Shown in pieces: positions 26,692 through 35,491 of a stretch of 64,000 nucleotides of DNA. The notes beneath the pieces are model-generated. The model saw nothing but the letters and a program-made list of their open reading frames with translations, was not told the origin of the DNA and searched no databases. Position numbers and translations under genes: made by a program. How positions within the stretch are numbered: position 1 is the stretch's first letter; every line of letters starts with the position of its first letter. This DNA is from Cololabis saira (Eukaryota > Chordata > Actinopteri > Beloniformes > Belonidae). The stretch covers positions 28,060,125 through 28,124,124 of the forward strand of contig NC_084599.1 of the NCBI RefSeq assembly GCF_033807715.1, given 5' to 3'.

Positions 26692-26718
26692 GTTACAGAC
26701 CCTGTTACGGTCTGTAAC
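26692..26718. repeat. Hairpin, 10-bp perfect arms, 7-nt loop
   Basis: GTTACAGACC at 26692-26701 pairs exactly with 26709-26718. It starts one base after the previous hairpin, and the two share GGGTTAC-type sequence. Confidence 0.88.
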
Positions 26719-26835
26719 AGTGAACAGTGGATTCCCATTCAAGGTCCTAGCCTTGATGGGCTTTGAGAAAGTCTTCGTTTTCAATCCTAATTTCTTGGCT
26801 TACCCCCAGTCCATTAAGCTTTCATCAGCCCCAGT

Positions 26836-27122
26836 CATCCATCCATCCATTTTCTTTTTTTTTTTTTTAAAGATTTTTTCGGCACAGACGCCTTTATTTG
26901 GAAGTTCAATGACAGGAAACGATGGGAAGGAGAGGGGGACTGACATGCAGCAAAGGGTCCCCAGCCGGGATTCGAAACGGGGTCCACTGCGTATGTGGCA
27001 TGCGCTCTAACCACTCGACCACCTGCGCGCCCATCCATCCATTTTCTATACCCGCTTTATCCTTTGCAGGGTCACAGGGATCTGCTGGAGCCTATCCCAG
27101 CTACTTTCAGGCGAGAGGCAGG
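26836..27122 (-). mobile_element. RTE-tailed SINE/LINE 3' end, interrupted by a SINE
   Basis: Read on the minus strand, 27122-27048 is the 3' end of the common fish element ending in CAGCAGATCCCTGTGACCC, AAAGGATAAAGCGGGTATAG and then a (GGAT)n tail. The tail is split by the tRNA-derived SINE at 26856-27030, and part of it lies at 26839-26855. Only about 75 bp of the body is left. The same 3' end occurs at 29246-29486 and 43852-43953. Confidence 0.8.
26856..27030 (-). mobile_element. tRNA-derived SINE
   Basis: On the minus strand it starts GGGCGCGCAGGTGGTCGAGTGG, an A-box-like tRNA head with GGTTAGAGC, then a B-box-like GTTTCGAATCCC, then CCCTTTGCTGCATGTC, TTTCCTGTCAT and AATAAAGGCG, and an A-rich tail that appears as poly-T at 26856-26868 on the plus strand. 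It is bounded by a 17-bp direct repeat, CCATCCATCCATTTTCT, at 26839-26855 and 27031-27047, which is the target duplication. The head would have served as an RNA polymerase III promoter. The copy at 44583-44742 shares the head-to-tail layout. Confidence 0.9.
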
Positions 27123-27130
27123 GCCCCATT

Positions 27131-27787
27131 TTGCGCTTTTACACTACGGGTGGAGGCGGGTGGAGGCGTGCCGAGTAGATACTTTTTCTGTATCTATTCT
27201 GCCGAGGTTCTAAGCGTGCTGAGTCGGCCCTGGATCTGACGACATCACACTACAGGCCACCGATTGGTCGGGGGGCGGGGCCGTCAGACGTTTGAATCAG
27301 GAAACGGGAATCAGCGCAAGAGAGGCTTGCAACTTCCTCATCCTCTGTTTCGTGATCCAACTCTGAGGTGCAGATGTTCATAAACCTGGTAGCTGAGGAG
27401 AGAATTAAAAAGGGATCTAGACGGGCGATAAGGAACGCCAGATCTACCAGGCGCTTCTCAGCCGCTTGCGGCTCCCCGCTGACTTTTCAGCAGTGCCGAC
27501 ACAAACAAAGAAAAAAAAAAAGCGTTGCTGCTTGAAGCTTCTTTCACTCTCATTTTTTAACTTGATATCGGACACAAGACACAGACCAAGCAGCACATAT
27601 ATCATCTCCTCCAGCTTCTACATCTTTAGTGTTGTTGTCTTCTCCGTTTAGATCACACAATCAAATACGTCACAGCAGCTTTGCTCCAACACCCCCACTT
27701 CTCATCTGTGTGTCTAGAAATAAACGAGGACAAGGCGAGTGGAGGCGCGTCGAGTCGCGCTGAGTAGGTACTACTATAAAAGCGCCA
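27131..27787. mobile_element. Probable MITE with GCGCTTTTA termini
   Basis: GCGCTTTTA at 27133-27141 is matched in inverted orientation by TAAAAGCGC at 27777-27785. Internally, GTGGAGGCG and GAGTAGATAC/GAGTAGGTAC sequences recur near both ends. The left end coincides with the point where the neighbouring RTE-type sequence breaks off, and a CGATTGGTCGG-like CCAAT region lies at about 27260. There is no transposase. No target duplication was identified, so the superfamily is left open. Confidence 0.5.
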
Positions 27788-29245
27788 TAAGAGTGCAGCT
27801 GTCCCAGAAGGAAAATCCCCAAATGGACAGAAAAACTCCTAGCTGACTAGTAAGACTGAAACTATTTTAAATCTGGTCCTTTGATGCCCACATTGTTATC
27901 CAAATATGACAGAAGAAAATCTAAAAGCACTAGAACAGCAGATTTACTGGAATCAACCGTTCAAATCAGATTATTTCACGCTTTCAACAACAGATTTTCA
28001 GTGTTGTCACAAGGTTTAAAAGCAGATCAAAACTTTTCATATGTATTGTGTTGACTCGAAGTCTTGCAGCTGCATAATGCTTATTTTCTCAAGGATTATG
28101 GATCAGAAATGCAGTTTAGAGATGGGTCTAAAATTAGAAAGCACAGAGCGATAAAGATTTGTTTTTTACAAGAGGATCAACAGTGAAAGAGACTATCACA
28201 AGCAAAATCAGAAGAAAAATGAGGGTTAGTATGGTAAAATAACACTTTTGTTTTTGATTAGATTTTGGAGAATTGTATGATCCATCCTGATGAGACATTT
28301 TTAAGAAGAGAAAATATGAGCAAAAAGAAAAAATCTTAATTTGGATCTGTTCTTTTGACAAACTGAGAAAAGAAGAGGTGAGACAAGCAGAGGTCTGTTA
28401 TACTCTAGAAGACAACAGATGGTGGAGGAGTTGGTCACTATGAGCTGACAAAACAAGCTGCCATTCTTTTCCATTTAATGATATATCAAACAAAGTCCTG
28501 TGTCCTTTATATTTACATTGATTATAATTAACCCCAGTAAATTTGCGTCAGTAAAGAAATACACTAAAATGTGCCCTTAGACTATTTAAGAGTGAGCATA
28601 AAGCTCTGAAAACTAGAACAATTAAAACTAGTTCAGGTTTTTCTGATCCCTAGTATTCAGTTTCAATTCCAGATTATGAAACAGAAAACTATGGCAACAA
28701 CAGTTGGGTACCACCAAAAATATCCAACAGTCCATTACAGATACTCGCTTCCAAACAGGACTGAAATACTATTTAGTTGCATAATAACAGTGGAGAATGC
28801 TTGCAGTCTCATTTGAAAATATCATCAGTAAGCTTTCAGGAAAAATATATCCAGAAAATGAAGCTCTAGAAATATTTTTTTGTAAAATTACGCAGAAGGG
28901 AGAACAGGATTTATTTGTTAGTTTTTTTATGCAGGCAAGTTGTGAGGGGGGAAATGTATTAAAAGTTAATTAATGTTGTCCGTAAAGCTGCGATCTTAGA
29001 TATTCAGTGACTCACTTTAACTTGTTTTAAAAGTATTTATTTTATAATAGTTCTACAACAAGTCAAACTTGAAAGAAACCTGGCATCACCAGGTCTTAAA
29101 AAAAAAAAAAAGTGTAGGAATTTTACTGTACATCCTTACTTTTAAAGCGTGACAGTACAAAGCTAAAAGGTAATACAAAGACAGATGCATTTTTAATGAG
29201 TTGTAAGAAAGTTTAAACCAATTGGTCAAATTGATTTCATCTGAA
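27788..29245. other. Unannotated DNA, no gene seen
   Basis: AT-rich, with short frames only and no recognised repeat. The last 13 bases include the left target duplication of the next SINE. Confidence 0.45.
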
Positions 29246-29486
29246 GGGCAGCACAGTGGCTTGGTCCTTCCGGTTACTCCGACTTCTTCCCACAGTCCAA
29301 AAACATGCATAGTAGGTTAATTAATGATTCTAAATTCTGAATCTATATGTGGCCCTGCGATGGACTGGTGACCTGTCCAGGGTGAACCCCTGCCTCTCGC
29401 CTGAAATTAGCTGGGATAGACTCCAGCAGAACCCCGTGACCTTGCAAAGGATAAAGGGGGTATAGAAAATGGATGGATGGATGGAT
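29246..29486 (+). mobile_element. tRNA-derived SINE with RTE-type (GGAT)n tail, internally deleted
   Basis: It begins GGGCAGCACAGTGGC and then jumps into CGGTTACTCCGACTTCTTCC, so the A/B-box region is mostly lost. It continues with CCACAGTCCAAAAACATGCAT, GTCCAGGGTGAACCCCTGCC and TAGCTGGGATAGACTCCAGC to a (GGAT)n tail at 29471-29486. The flanks GATTTCATCTGA (29233-29244) and GATTTGATCTGA (29484-29495) form a candidate target duplication with one mismatch, overlapping the tail. The tail matches the 3' ends at 26836-27122 and 43852-43953 and implies mobilisation by an RTE-clade LINE. Confidence 0.85.
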
Positions 29487-29715
29487 TTGATCTGATCTTG
29501 ATCTAATCAGTTTATAGAAATTTGTCAGCGCAACGGATAGGCTACAACCTTTTCTGCTATAGCACTACATTGTTCCCACCAAAGTTAAGAAAAAAAGTGC
29601 CACACCAACTTGTCATTTGGTTTTATAAAAAATTCAGTCAAGCTCAGAACTTTTGGGAAGAAGGGGGGGAAAGAGATTTCAGCCAAATCCAACAAATAAT
29701 ACATGTCCTCTAAAG
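29487..29715. other. Short unannotated spacer
   Basis: Contains only the left hAT target duplication CTCTAAAG (29708-29715). Confidence 0.6.
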
Positions 29716-29801
29716 CAGGGGTTCCCAACCTTTTTTGTGCCAAGGACCAGCAGAAGTATAAACAAAAAGCTCAGGGACCGGTTGACAATTTATGTCAATT
29801 T

Positions 29802-30209
29802 TTATAAACATTTTAGAAAAAAACAATGCATTTTAAAATGCAGGCTATCATCAGCGACGTTAGCTGATGTTGTGGCCTTTAAAACTTGCTTCTGCAAATC
29901 TAAGTCACGTTTTTTCCTTCCACTGGTTTGTCTTTGAGAGAAGGATGTTTTGTATTTAAGTGTCTTTGAAGCTTGGATGGCTTCTTTTGCTTCGTTGGCG
30001 AGCGTTTCTCCACATAAAATACATAGTGGGTTTGGCGCCTCCAAATCGCCCGTTGCAACAAATCCGTATTTTATATACATAATGTCGTACTTGCGATTAA
30101 AGCTTTTGCTTTTCTTTTTGGTAGGATTTTCCACTTGTTCATCACTATTTCTTTTACTCGAACAACTAGTAAAGAAACGGCTCATGGAGGTTTGCTGAGG
30201 TCCGCTCAT
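29802..30209 (-). pseudogene. hAT transposase N-terminus (BED zinc finger remnant)
   Basis: The 135-residue frame begins MSGPQQTSMSRFFTSCSSKR. From about residue 37 it has FNRKYDIMYIKYGFVATGD followed by PNPLCILCGETLANEAKEA, which is the first strand and the Cys-x2-Cys knuckle of the BED finger found in ZBED/SCAND3-type hAT transposases. The downstream His pair expected at the end of the finger is not visible, and the frame leaves the family soon after. It lies on the minus strand just inside the left end of the hAT element. In a live element this domain binds the transposon ends. Confidence 0.75.
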
Positions 30210-30504
30210 CTCTGCAGCTGACTGTACCTAACCTGCATACAGCACCTGTGCATGGCGCTGTTCAGTCCGGTCGGGTACCAGAACTTATTGACCGCCAAGC
30301 CATGACAGGGCTGCCACTCAATGAAACACATTTCGATTTATACAAGTTTTGGATTAAATTATATGACAAAAAAATGCAAAAATTGTTTTCTTAAATTTAG
30401 TATGAGGTTGCTTTAATTATGTGGCAAATGATAATAAACACGAGAAAGATGGGTACTTCAATGAAAAATAGATATTTTATTCAACTTTGCTGCTGTCATT
30501 CATG

Positions 30505-30562
30505 CAGGGAGACACCTAAAACATGCTGGATAGGTCTTTCCAGGACCGGAGTTGGAGACCCC
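30505..30562 (+). mobile_element. Right end of another hAT family
   Basis: CAGGGAGACACCTAAAACATG and CTGGATAGG lead to a terminus ending GGAGTTGGAGACCCCTG, whose complement begins CAGGGGTCTCC. This is the right end of a common fish hAT MITE. No matching left end was found nearby. Confidence 0.6.
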
Positions 30563-30574
30563 TGTATTATGCTC

Positions 30575-30795
30575 TTATTTATTCATGTAATAATATTCAG
30601 GTGGAGGTCGGAAAATTTGAATATATTGCAAAACTTCATTCGTAGTAAATTCAACTTAAGGTGAAACAAATATTATTTCCCACTACATGCAAAGTGAGAT
30701 ATTTCAAGCCTTTGTTATAATTTTGGTGATTATGGCTCACAGTTTATGAAACCCCAAATAAAAAATCTCAAAAAATTTGAATATATTATGAAATC
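30575..30795. mobile_element. Tc1/mariner-like MITE fragment (AAAATTTGAATAT family)
   Basis: The phrases GGAAAATTTGAATATATTGC, TATTTCAAGCCTTTGTTATAA, ATTATGGCTCACAGTTTATG and AAAAAATTTGAATATATTATG belong to the same family as the hairpin element at 33656-33914 (TATTGCAAGCCTTTTATTAT, GATTATGGCAG) and the fragment at 57717-57765. The TA-flank assignment is from family knowledge; the ends here are degenerate. Confidence 0.55.
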
Positions 30796-30849
30796 ATTAA
30801 ACAATTCAATCATCAAAATTATAACAAATAAAGGATTAACACATATTGC

Positions 30850-31350
30850 TTTGCCTGTAATGAGACTATGTACATGTATTACGTGGTCTGATAACCATAT
30901 CCCGACGAATATTTAATTCTCTGCGCATTAATTCTGCACCTTCATCAATTGTGTCTTCATCAAAAGGACATGCCATGTTCGTGACAATGGACTTCTAATA
31001 TATATACTGACTCTGTTTTTAATGACAGACGGCAGAACTTCGCCAAAACTCGCCTGCCCACTGAATGAATGAGGAAATCAAATGTGCGTGCGGCTCTGAA
31101 AGAGGCGGAGACGCAGAGAAACTCGAGGTTCATTGATATAAACCTGGTCCAGGTTAGGTTCAGAGAGTCTGTTACTGCAGTAACTGACCGAGAGCTTAAG
31201 TTAACTCTCTTTGTGAAACAGGCTAGAGTTACCTCTCTTTCTCTGGTTTGAGTTACCTCCCTTTGTGAAACGGAAAACTCAGTTTCCCTCATTTCAGGGT
31301 TAACAGACTCAGAGTTTTCACTAAACCTGCTTTGTGAAACGGACCCCTGC
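30850..31350 (-). mobile_element. PIF/Harbinger element fragment
   Basis: On the minus strand it begins near 31350 with CCGTTTCACAAAGCAGG and TTTAGTGAAAACTCTGAG, a Harbinger-type terminus with repeated TTTGTGAAAC motifs. It continues through an unannotated leader to the start of a HARBI1-like transposase at 30976. The other end is missing. It lies inside the hAT element. Confidence 0.65.
30866..30976 (-). pseudogene. HARBI1-like transposase, first 36 residues
   Basis: The frame MACPFDEDTIDEGAELMRRE then LNIRRDMVIRPRNTC ends in a stop at 30866. An M-x-C-P-F start followed by D-E-x-x-D-E-G-A and an Arg-rich helix is the opening of the nuclease ORF in fish PIF/Harbinger elements. The usual continuation after IRPR, with the helix-turn-helix and DDE catalytic core, is absent. 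It is too short to have any activity. Confidence 0.65.
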
Positions 31351-31439
31351 TCATCATTGATCAGCATCTGCAGTATTGATCAGTGAGCGCAGTCGTCTGG
31401 TGCGGGGAGACGCAAAAAAGAAAAAAAAAAAAAAAAAAG

Positions 31440-31594
31440 CTGCGCTGACACGCGGCTCTGGGCAGAGATTGTATGAGGTGAAGTGAAGTGAGATGCCTCA
31501 CTCCATTGGGAAAAAACCGTCTGGTGACAATTGCCGACAATTTTGATTATCGCTTTTTGTCGACAACGTCGTTGCAGCCCTAATTATGATCGGA
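31440..31594. mobile_element. Right end of a third hAT family
   Basis: It ends TTGTCGACAACGTCGTTGCAG CCCTAAT-like, whose complement starts TTAGGGCTGCAACGACGT, a widespread hAT terminus. The matching left end was not found, so it is a fragment. Confidence 0.5.
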
Positions 31595-31681
31595 ACACAA
31601 GCCATTCCACGGCCCGGTAGTAACGGCTCTACGGACCGGTACCGGTCCGGGGACCGGGGGTTGGGAATCACGGCTCTAAAG

Positions 31682-32543
31682 TGCTGACTGAAGACACCAA
31701 ATTGATCTCACCTGTGGAAGTAGACATCAAGCTTTCTCAGTGTTGTAGCTTTAGGACTGTGCAGTGTCACCACAGCAAATTGTGACAGATGGTCCGGGGC
31801 TCCACCAACAGTTGGCTGAAAGTGTAGTTCACGTTATGCTCAAGGTGAATGGCCAGTGAAGTCATAAAACAATCCCCCAGACTTGTTGTCCTTCAAGTGA
31901 TAATTAATGATTTTAGTTCTCTTGTAAAAAGCAGGGTTTCATTCATTTGTTGCAGTGCAATTTCAAAAGTTAATTTTAATTGTATTATGCATCCGTATAA
32001 GTTCCGAAAAGGAATGCATATCCCTCTATATGTATCTACATGCATGAGGTAAGGAACACGCCAGGGACGAGGATTTTTTTTAAACGACAATTCAGTTTGA
32101 TGAAATTCAGTCTGTTTCAATACTTTACGAAACCGTTTTTTCTTTAATACAGATATTCTTATCTCAAGGTAAATTAAAAAAAGCACTTTTTATTTAATGT
32201 GCCTCCTCTGAAAACTTCTAAATAGATCCTTTAACAAAAGACCATGAAATAACATGTTCTTGCACTTAACAGTACGGTTCAGGGGGTAAAAATTATACTT
32301 TGACATGTTCTTTATTGTTACATACAAGTTTACAGGTAATTGTCGGTGAAATATTGTCATTTTGGTGACTTTACAATATATTCATATCTACCATATCACC
32401 AAAGCCCTAACCCTACTACACTGAAAGATCCAAAACCAATGAATTGGGTAGTAAACGATGTATTTTTCCTGACCTTGCACTGTTGTGGCTAAGCTGTGGT
32501 TTGATAAATGTCTTCAATATCCATAGAGCTGTTGCACAAAACC
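31682..32543. other. Unannotated DNA, no gene seen
   Basis: Short frames only. Nothing recognised. Confidence 0.45.
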
Positions 32544-32581
32544 AAGATAAGGGATTAAGTTTTATCGTAATCCCTTATCTT
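32544..32581. repeat. Hairpin, 14-bp perfect arms, 10-nt loop
   Basis: AAGATAAGGGATTA at 32544-32557 pairs exactly with 32568-32581. The neighbouring GTTGCACAAAACC suggests a remnant of a palindromic Harbinger-type MITE, but no full element could be delimited. Confidence 0.8.
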
Positions 32582-32751
32582 AACCCCTTATCTCCATTCC
32601 TGTCAGAGAGAGTGTTTCAGCATAGGTCCAACACCCTGGCATTTCCTCACGATTTATTTTATGAAAGGTAGCGTTTCTCCAATGATGGTATCTATTATTT
32701 GTACGGACTACTTTTTTTTAAAGTTTAAATATAAATAATTGAGAACACATG

Positions 32752-32900
32752 CATCCATCTATCCATGAACTTCTGCTTATCTGGGTGCAGGTAGTGAGGG
32801 CAACAGCCTAAGAACAGAGGCGCAGACCTCCCTCTCGACAGCCACCTTCTCCAGCTCCTCCAGGAGGACACCAAGCCATTGCCAGCCCAGCCAAGAAATA
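32752..32900 (-). mobile_element. Rex3-like 3'-end fragment, 5'-truncated
   Basis: It aligns by eye with the 3' end of the Rex3-like copy at 23281-23450: CATCCATC tail, a CTGCTTATC stretch, GCAACAGCCTAAG for GCAGCAGCCTCAA, CTCCAGCTCCTCC, and GCCAGCCCAGCCAAGA. About 150 bp, strongly diverged. 5' truncation is typical of non-LTR insertions. Confidence 0.75.
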
Positions 32901-33390
32901 TTAATTATCCTACTTGCAGGCGCGTCATTTACGCCGGGGACGGTGGGGACGCGTCCCCACCACTTTGTCTGACGAGCAGATTTGTCCCACCACTTAAAAA
33001 AAAAAAATTAAAAAAAAAATTAAGTAAGACGCGATTTGTCCCGTATTTTCATTAACGCCCCATACACACGTCTGTCACACACACATCAACACTAAATGTA
33101 TCAATAATGAACAAAATAAAACACAGGAAACATTAAGGCCAGCAAAATCTTAGCGGGACAACCTGACGCACAGACGCAGCACCTGCTGCGTCTGTGCCCA
33201 GATCTTGTGTGTGTGCCAGACAGCGGGGAGGACTCGAGCTTCACCTCCAGGTAGGAGTTGGGAATTGGGAATTAAAAGTTGCGTTCTGCAGGCCCGGTTC
33301 TACGAGGGTGCATAAGCATTGCACCCTCATTTTATGTGTCTTCATGCTCAGTTGAAAAGACGAAAAGTCTGAAAAAACTGACAAATGTGC

Positions 33391-33526
33391 CTGATTTATG
33401 GTTCCGCGTTAAATCGACGGCGTAGCCTACGGCGTAGGTTACGCAGCGTCGCGTACCGTACGTTCGCATCCCTGCGTATCCTACGCCGTACGCTTTGCGT
33501 TGGTGCAACGCGGAACCATAAATCAG
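33391..33526. mobile_element. Palindromic MITE (TTTATGGTTCCGCGTT family), copy 1
   Basis: Perfect 20-bp inverted termini, CTGATTTATGGTTCCGCGTT at 33391-33410 and its complement at 33507-33526, enclose GC-rich internal arms containing CTACGGCGTAGG and CCTACGCCGTACG. A related copy is at 47604-47731 and a fragment at 49649-49680. Confidence 0.88.
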
Positions 33527-33655
33527 CCAGTGTCCGTCACTGATCTGCTTCCAGCGCGCAGTTTCCTGCAGCAGCAAGACGCTGCTCTCTGCTGCTCCGT
33601 TAACACAAAGTAACCATGGATATTCCCAAGTGGTTCAGCACAACGACATAAACAA

Positions 33656-33914
33656 GTTTACAGGACTGTCTCAGAAAATTAGAATATTGTGATAAAGTCC
33701 TTTATTTTTCTGGAGTCCAAAAATGTCATACATTCTGGATTCATTACAAATCAACTGAAATATTGCAAGCCTTTTATTATTTTAATATTGCTGATTATGG
33801 CAGTTTAAGATTAAGATTCCCAGAATATTCTAATTTTTTAAGAGATGATATTTGAGTTTTTTTAAACTGTAAGCCATGATCAGCAATATTAAAATAATAA
33901 AAGGCTTGCAATAT
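33656..33914. mobile_element. Hairpin-forming Tc1/mariner-like MITE
   Basis: It starts TTTACAGGACTGTCTCAG and GAAAATTAGAATATTGTG, then shows a long imperfect inverted repeat: about 33760-33808 (ATATTGCAAGCCTTTTATTA...) against 33864-33914, arms of roughly 45-50 bp with few mismatches. The terminal sequence recurs at 57717-57765. A TA target is expected for the family, but the right end here is rearranged. Confidence 0.75.
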
Positions 33915-34141
33915 GTATATGATGTTTCCGACGACCTAAATAAGACAGCGCAGATGGCTTTTAATATGGGGACAATATCGCGTCAATACGCATCATCTAA
34001 TGCAATGCCTATTATTTATCATGAAACCTCAATTCGGAAGTAATGGGCCTAGCTCGTACCCAGCACTTTTCAAACCTTACTCAGGTTTATGGTAAATGTC
34101 CCCAGCACTTCTGAAATCAAACTGACGCCCATGCCTACTTG

Positions 34142-35491
34142 CCCATAGATCAGCCTCTGGGTTTTCCCCTGTTTGCCTATGCCCGAAACTCCACCCAAGG
34201 GAGGCAAGCAGGAGGTAACTTCCTTACCAACCTGGTTAAGGTGCCAGGAGGGATCTGGCTGTAGAGAAATCCATTGCTTTAATACTGAAACTAAATTTAA
34301 ATGTTTTGGACTAGGTATGAATATAGGCTTTGTAGTTGTAGTTTTAAACAAAGTATAAATGGAATTTAAAGCACTGATTTCTTAACCTGTTATGTGGGCT
34401 TCAGATCCTCTCAACGGTCAATATTGTTTTTTATTTCACAAGCAACAATGGCTGCCACAATTGCCATTTTTATCGCTCCGAGTTTGGCATCCACTGGGCT
34501 TGCCACCTGACATACTGTTTATTAAATGGTTTTCAGACCCACTTGGTGCATTGCTGGTCTAACCTTTTTCATAAAAATAGTTCATACCCAATATGACAAT
34601 GCGCCTATGAAGTAAAACTTTAAACAGTTTTCAAATGTAGAACAAGGTCATTGACAATTTTATGGTGTGTTCCGTTGGACCCAGTGGATATTCATAGCTG
34701 TGTAATTACACCTTTGTAGTGGCCACTCACAAGCAGGACACTGTTTAGTTTCCTTTTTAATATTATAATTGGAATGTTCTGATTCATATTGGTTAAAGGG
34801 GGAGTGTTTTAAGTGTTTATTTTGCATAGGGCTTTGATGGAACATTTTTGCGCCAGACAGGGCAAACGGCAAATTTTTAATTAAAACTGGACTAAATTAA
34901 TTATTCATCCACTTAAAAACAAACAAACTGATAACTAAGAAATTCAGTTAAAAGGTAATTGGATAAAAAAATACAAAGAATAGAAATAAAAACCAATCCT
35001 ACCCATCTGTGTTACAAAGTCTACAGTTTTGATATATTACACTCACATTATTGACAAAATCTCAGTCACAGTATTTATTACTATGTTCTTGAAAGGTATA
35101 TTTCATGTTGAATGTCTGTATTCTTGTCCTGTATTCTAAATCATTATACATTTTCATCCTAATATATTTAATGATCTTGGATTACACAACTCTGATCAAA
35201 CTTAATGTGGAGATTCATCTGTCTGACAGTATCACGGGCTTTGTTGATTAAACTACAACGTGGTTGATGTTCAGCCTTTATATACTTAGTCCTTAATCAT
35301 CTCATATAATCATCACACAGTTGACAATGTCTCTGTGCAAACATCACACACAGCGATAATGTCAAGTGTCATTTGCCTGTTCTAGCTTGAGTTCAGTTCT
35401 CCTGAGAAATCCCTGTTAAGAATGTATCAGAACAACAAAACTGATAAGTCAGAAATGTATAAAATAGAAGAGAAAAAACCTCTGACTTTTA
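34142..35491. other. Unannotated DNA, no gene seen
   Basis: 1.3 kb with no recognised repeat, domain or RNA gene. Confidence 0.45.

Larger units (their letters stand above)
26545..26790 (-). pseudogene. Ty3/gypsy-type aspartic protease remnant
   Basis: The minus-strand translation has KPIKARTLNG in its upstream part, then a stop, then DNNTELLNSYLFHSAARALVLGHPWL and NPHID. The L-V/I-L-G-H-P-W-L ... N-P-x-I-D sequence ends the retropepsin domain of Ty3/gypsy Gag-Pol polyproteins in fish, just before the linker to reverse transcriptase. The catalytic D-S-G triad region is not visible. At least one in-frame stop and the loss of neighbouring domains make this a dead fragment. Two hairpins at 26661-26718 lie inside it and may have arisen after decay. 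The solo LTR at 11678 could belong to a similar family, but nothing in the sequence links them. Confidence 0.65.
29716..31673. mobile_element. hAT (Charlie-like) DNA transposon with nested elements
   Basis: The left end CAGGGGTTCCCAACC and the right end, whose complement reads CCGTGATTCCCAACC, form an imperfect hAT-type terminal inverted repeat. The flanks are a perfect 8-bp duplication, CTCTAAAG, at 29708-29715 and 31674-31681, which fixes the boundaries. The interior holds a decayed BED-finger transposase start on the minus strand near the left end. It also holds pieces of at least four other elements: a second hAT end at 30505-30562, a Tc1/mariner-like MITE, a Harbinger fragment and a third hAT end at about 31594. 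No intact transposase is present. Confidence 0.88.
32917..34133. mobile_element. hAT-type DNA transposon with two nested hairpin MITEs
   Basis: The left end CAGGCGCGTCATTTACG and the right end, complement CATGGGCGTCAGTTTGA, share GCGTCA-TTT and are flanked by a perfect 8-bp duplication, CCTACTTG, at 32909-32916 and 34134-34141. The GGACGCGTCCCCACC sequence near the left and ATGTCCCCAGCACTTCTG near the right are subterminal partners of the same family. No transposase is left. The interior has the palindromic MITE at 33391-33526 and the hairpin MITE at 33656-33914. Confidence 0.85.

Noticed and set aside
26856..27030. tRNA gene
   Set aside because: It has A- and B-box-like motifs but no cloverleaf-compatible acceptor stem, and it ends in a SINE body and A-rich tail with a target duplication.
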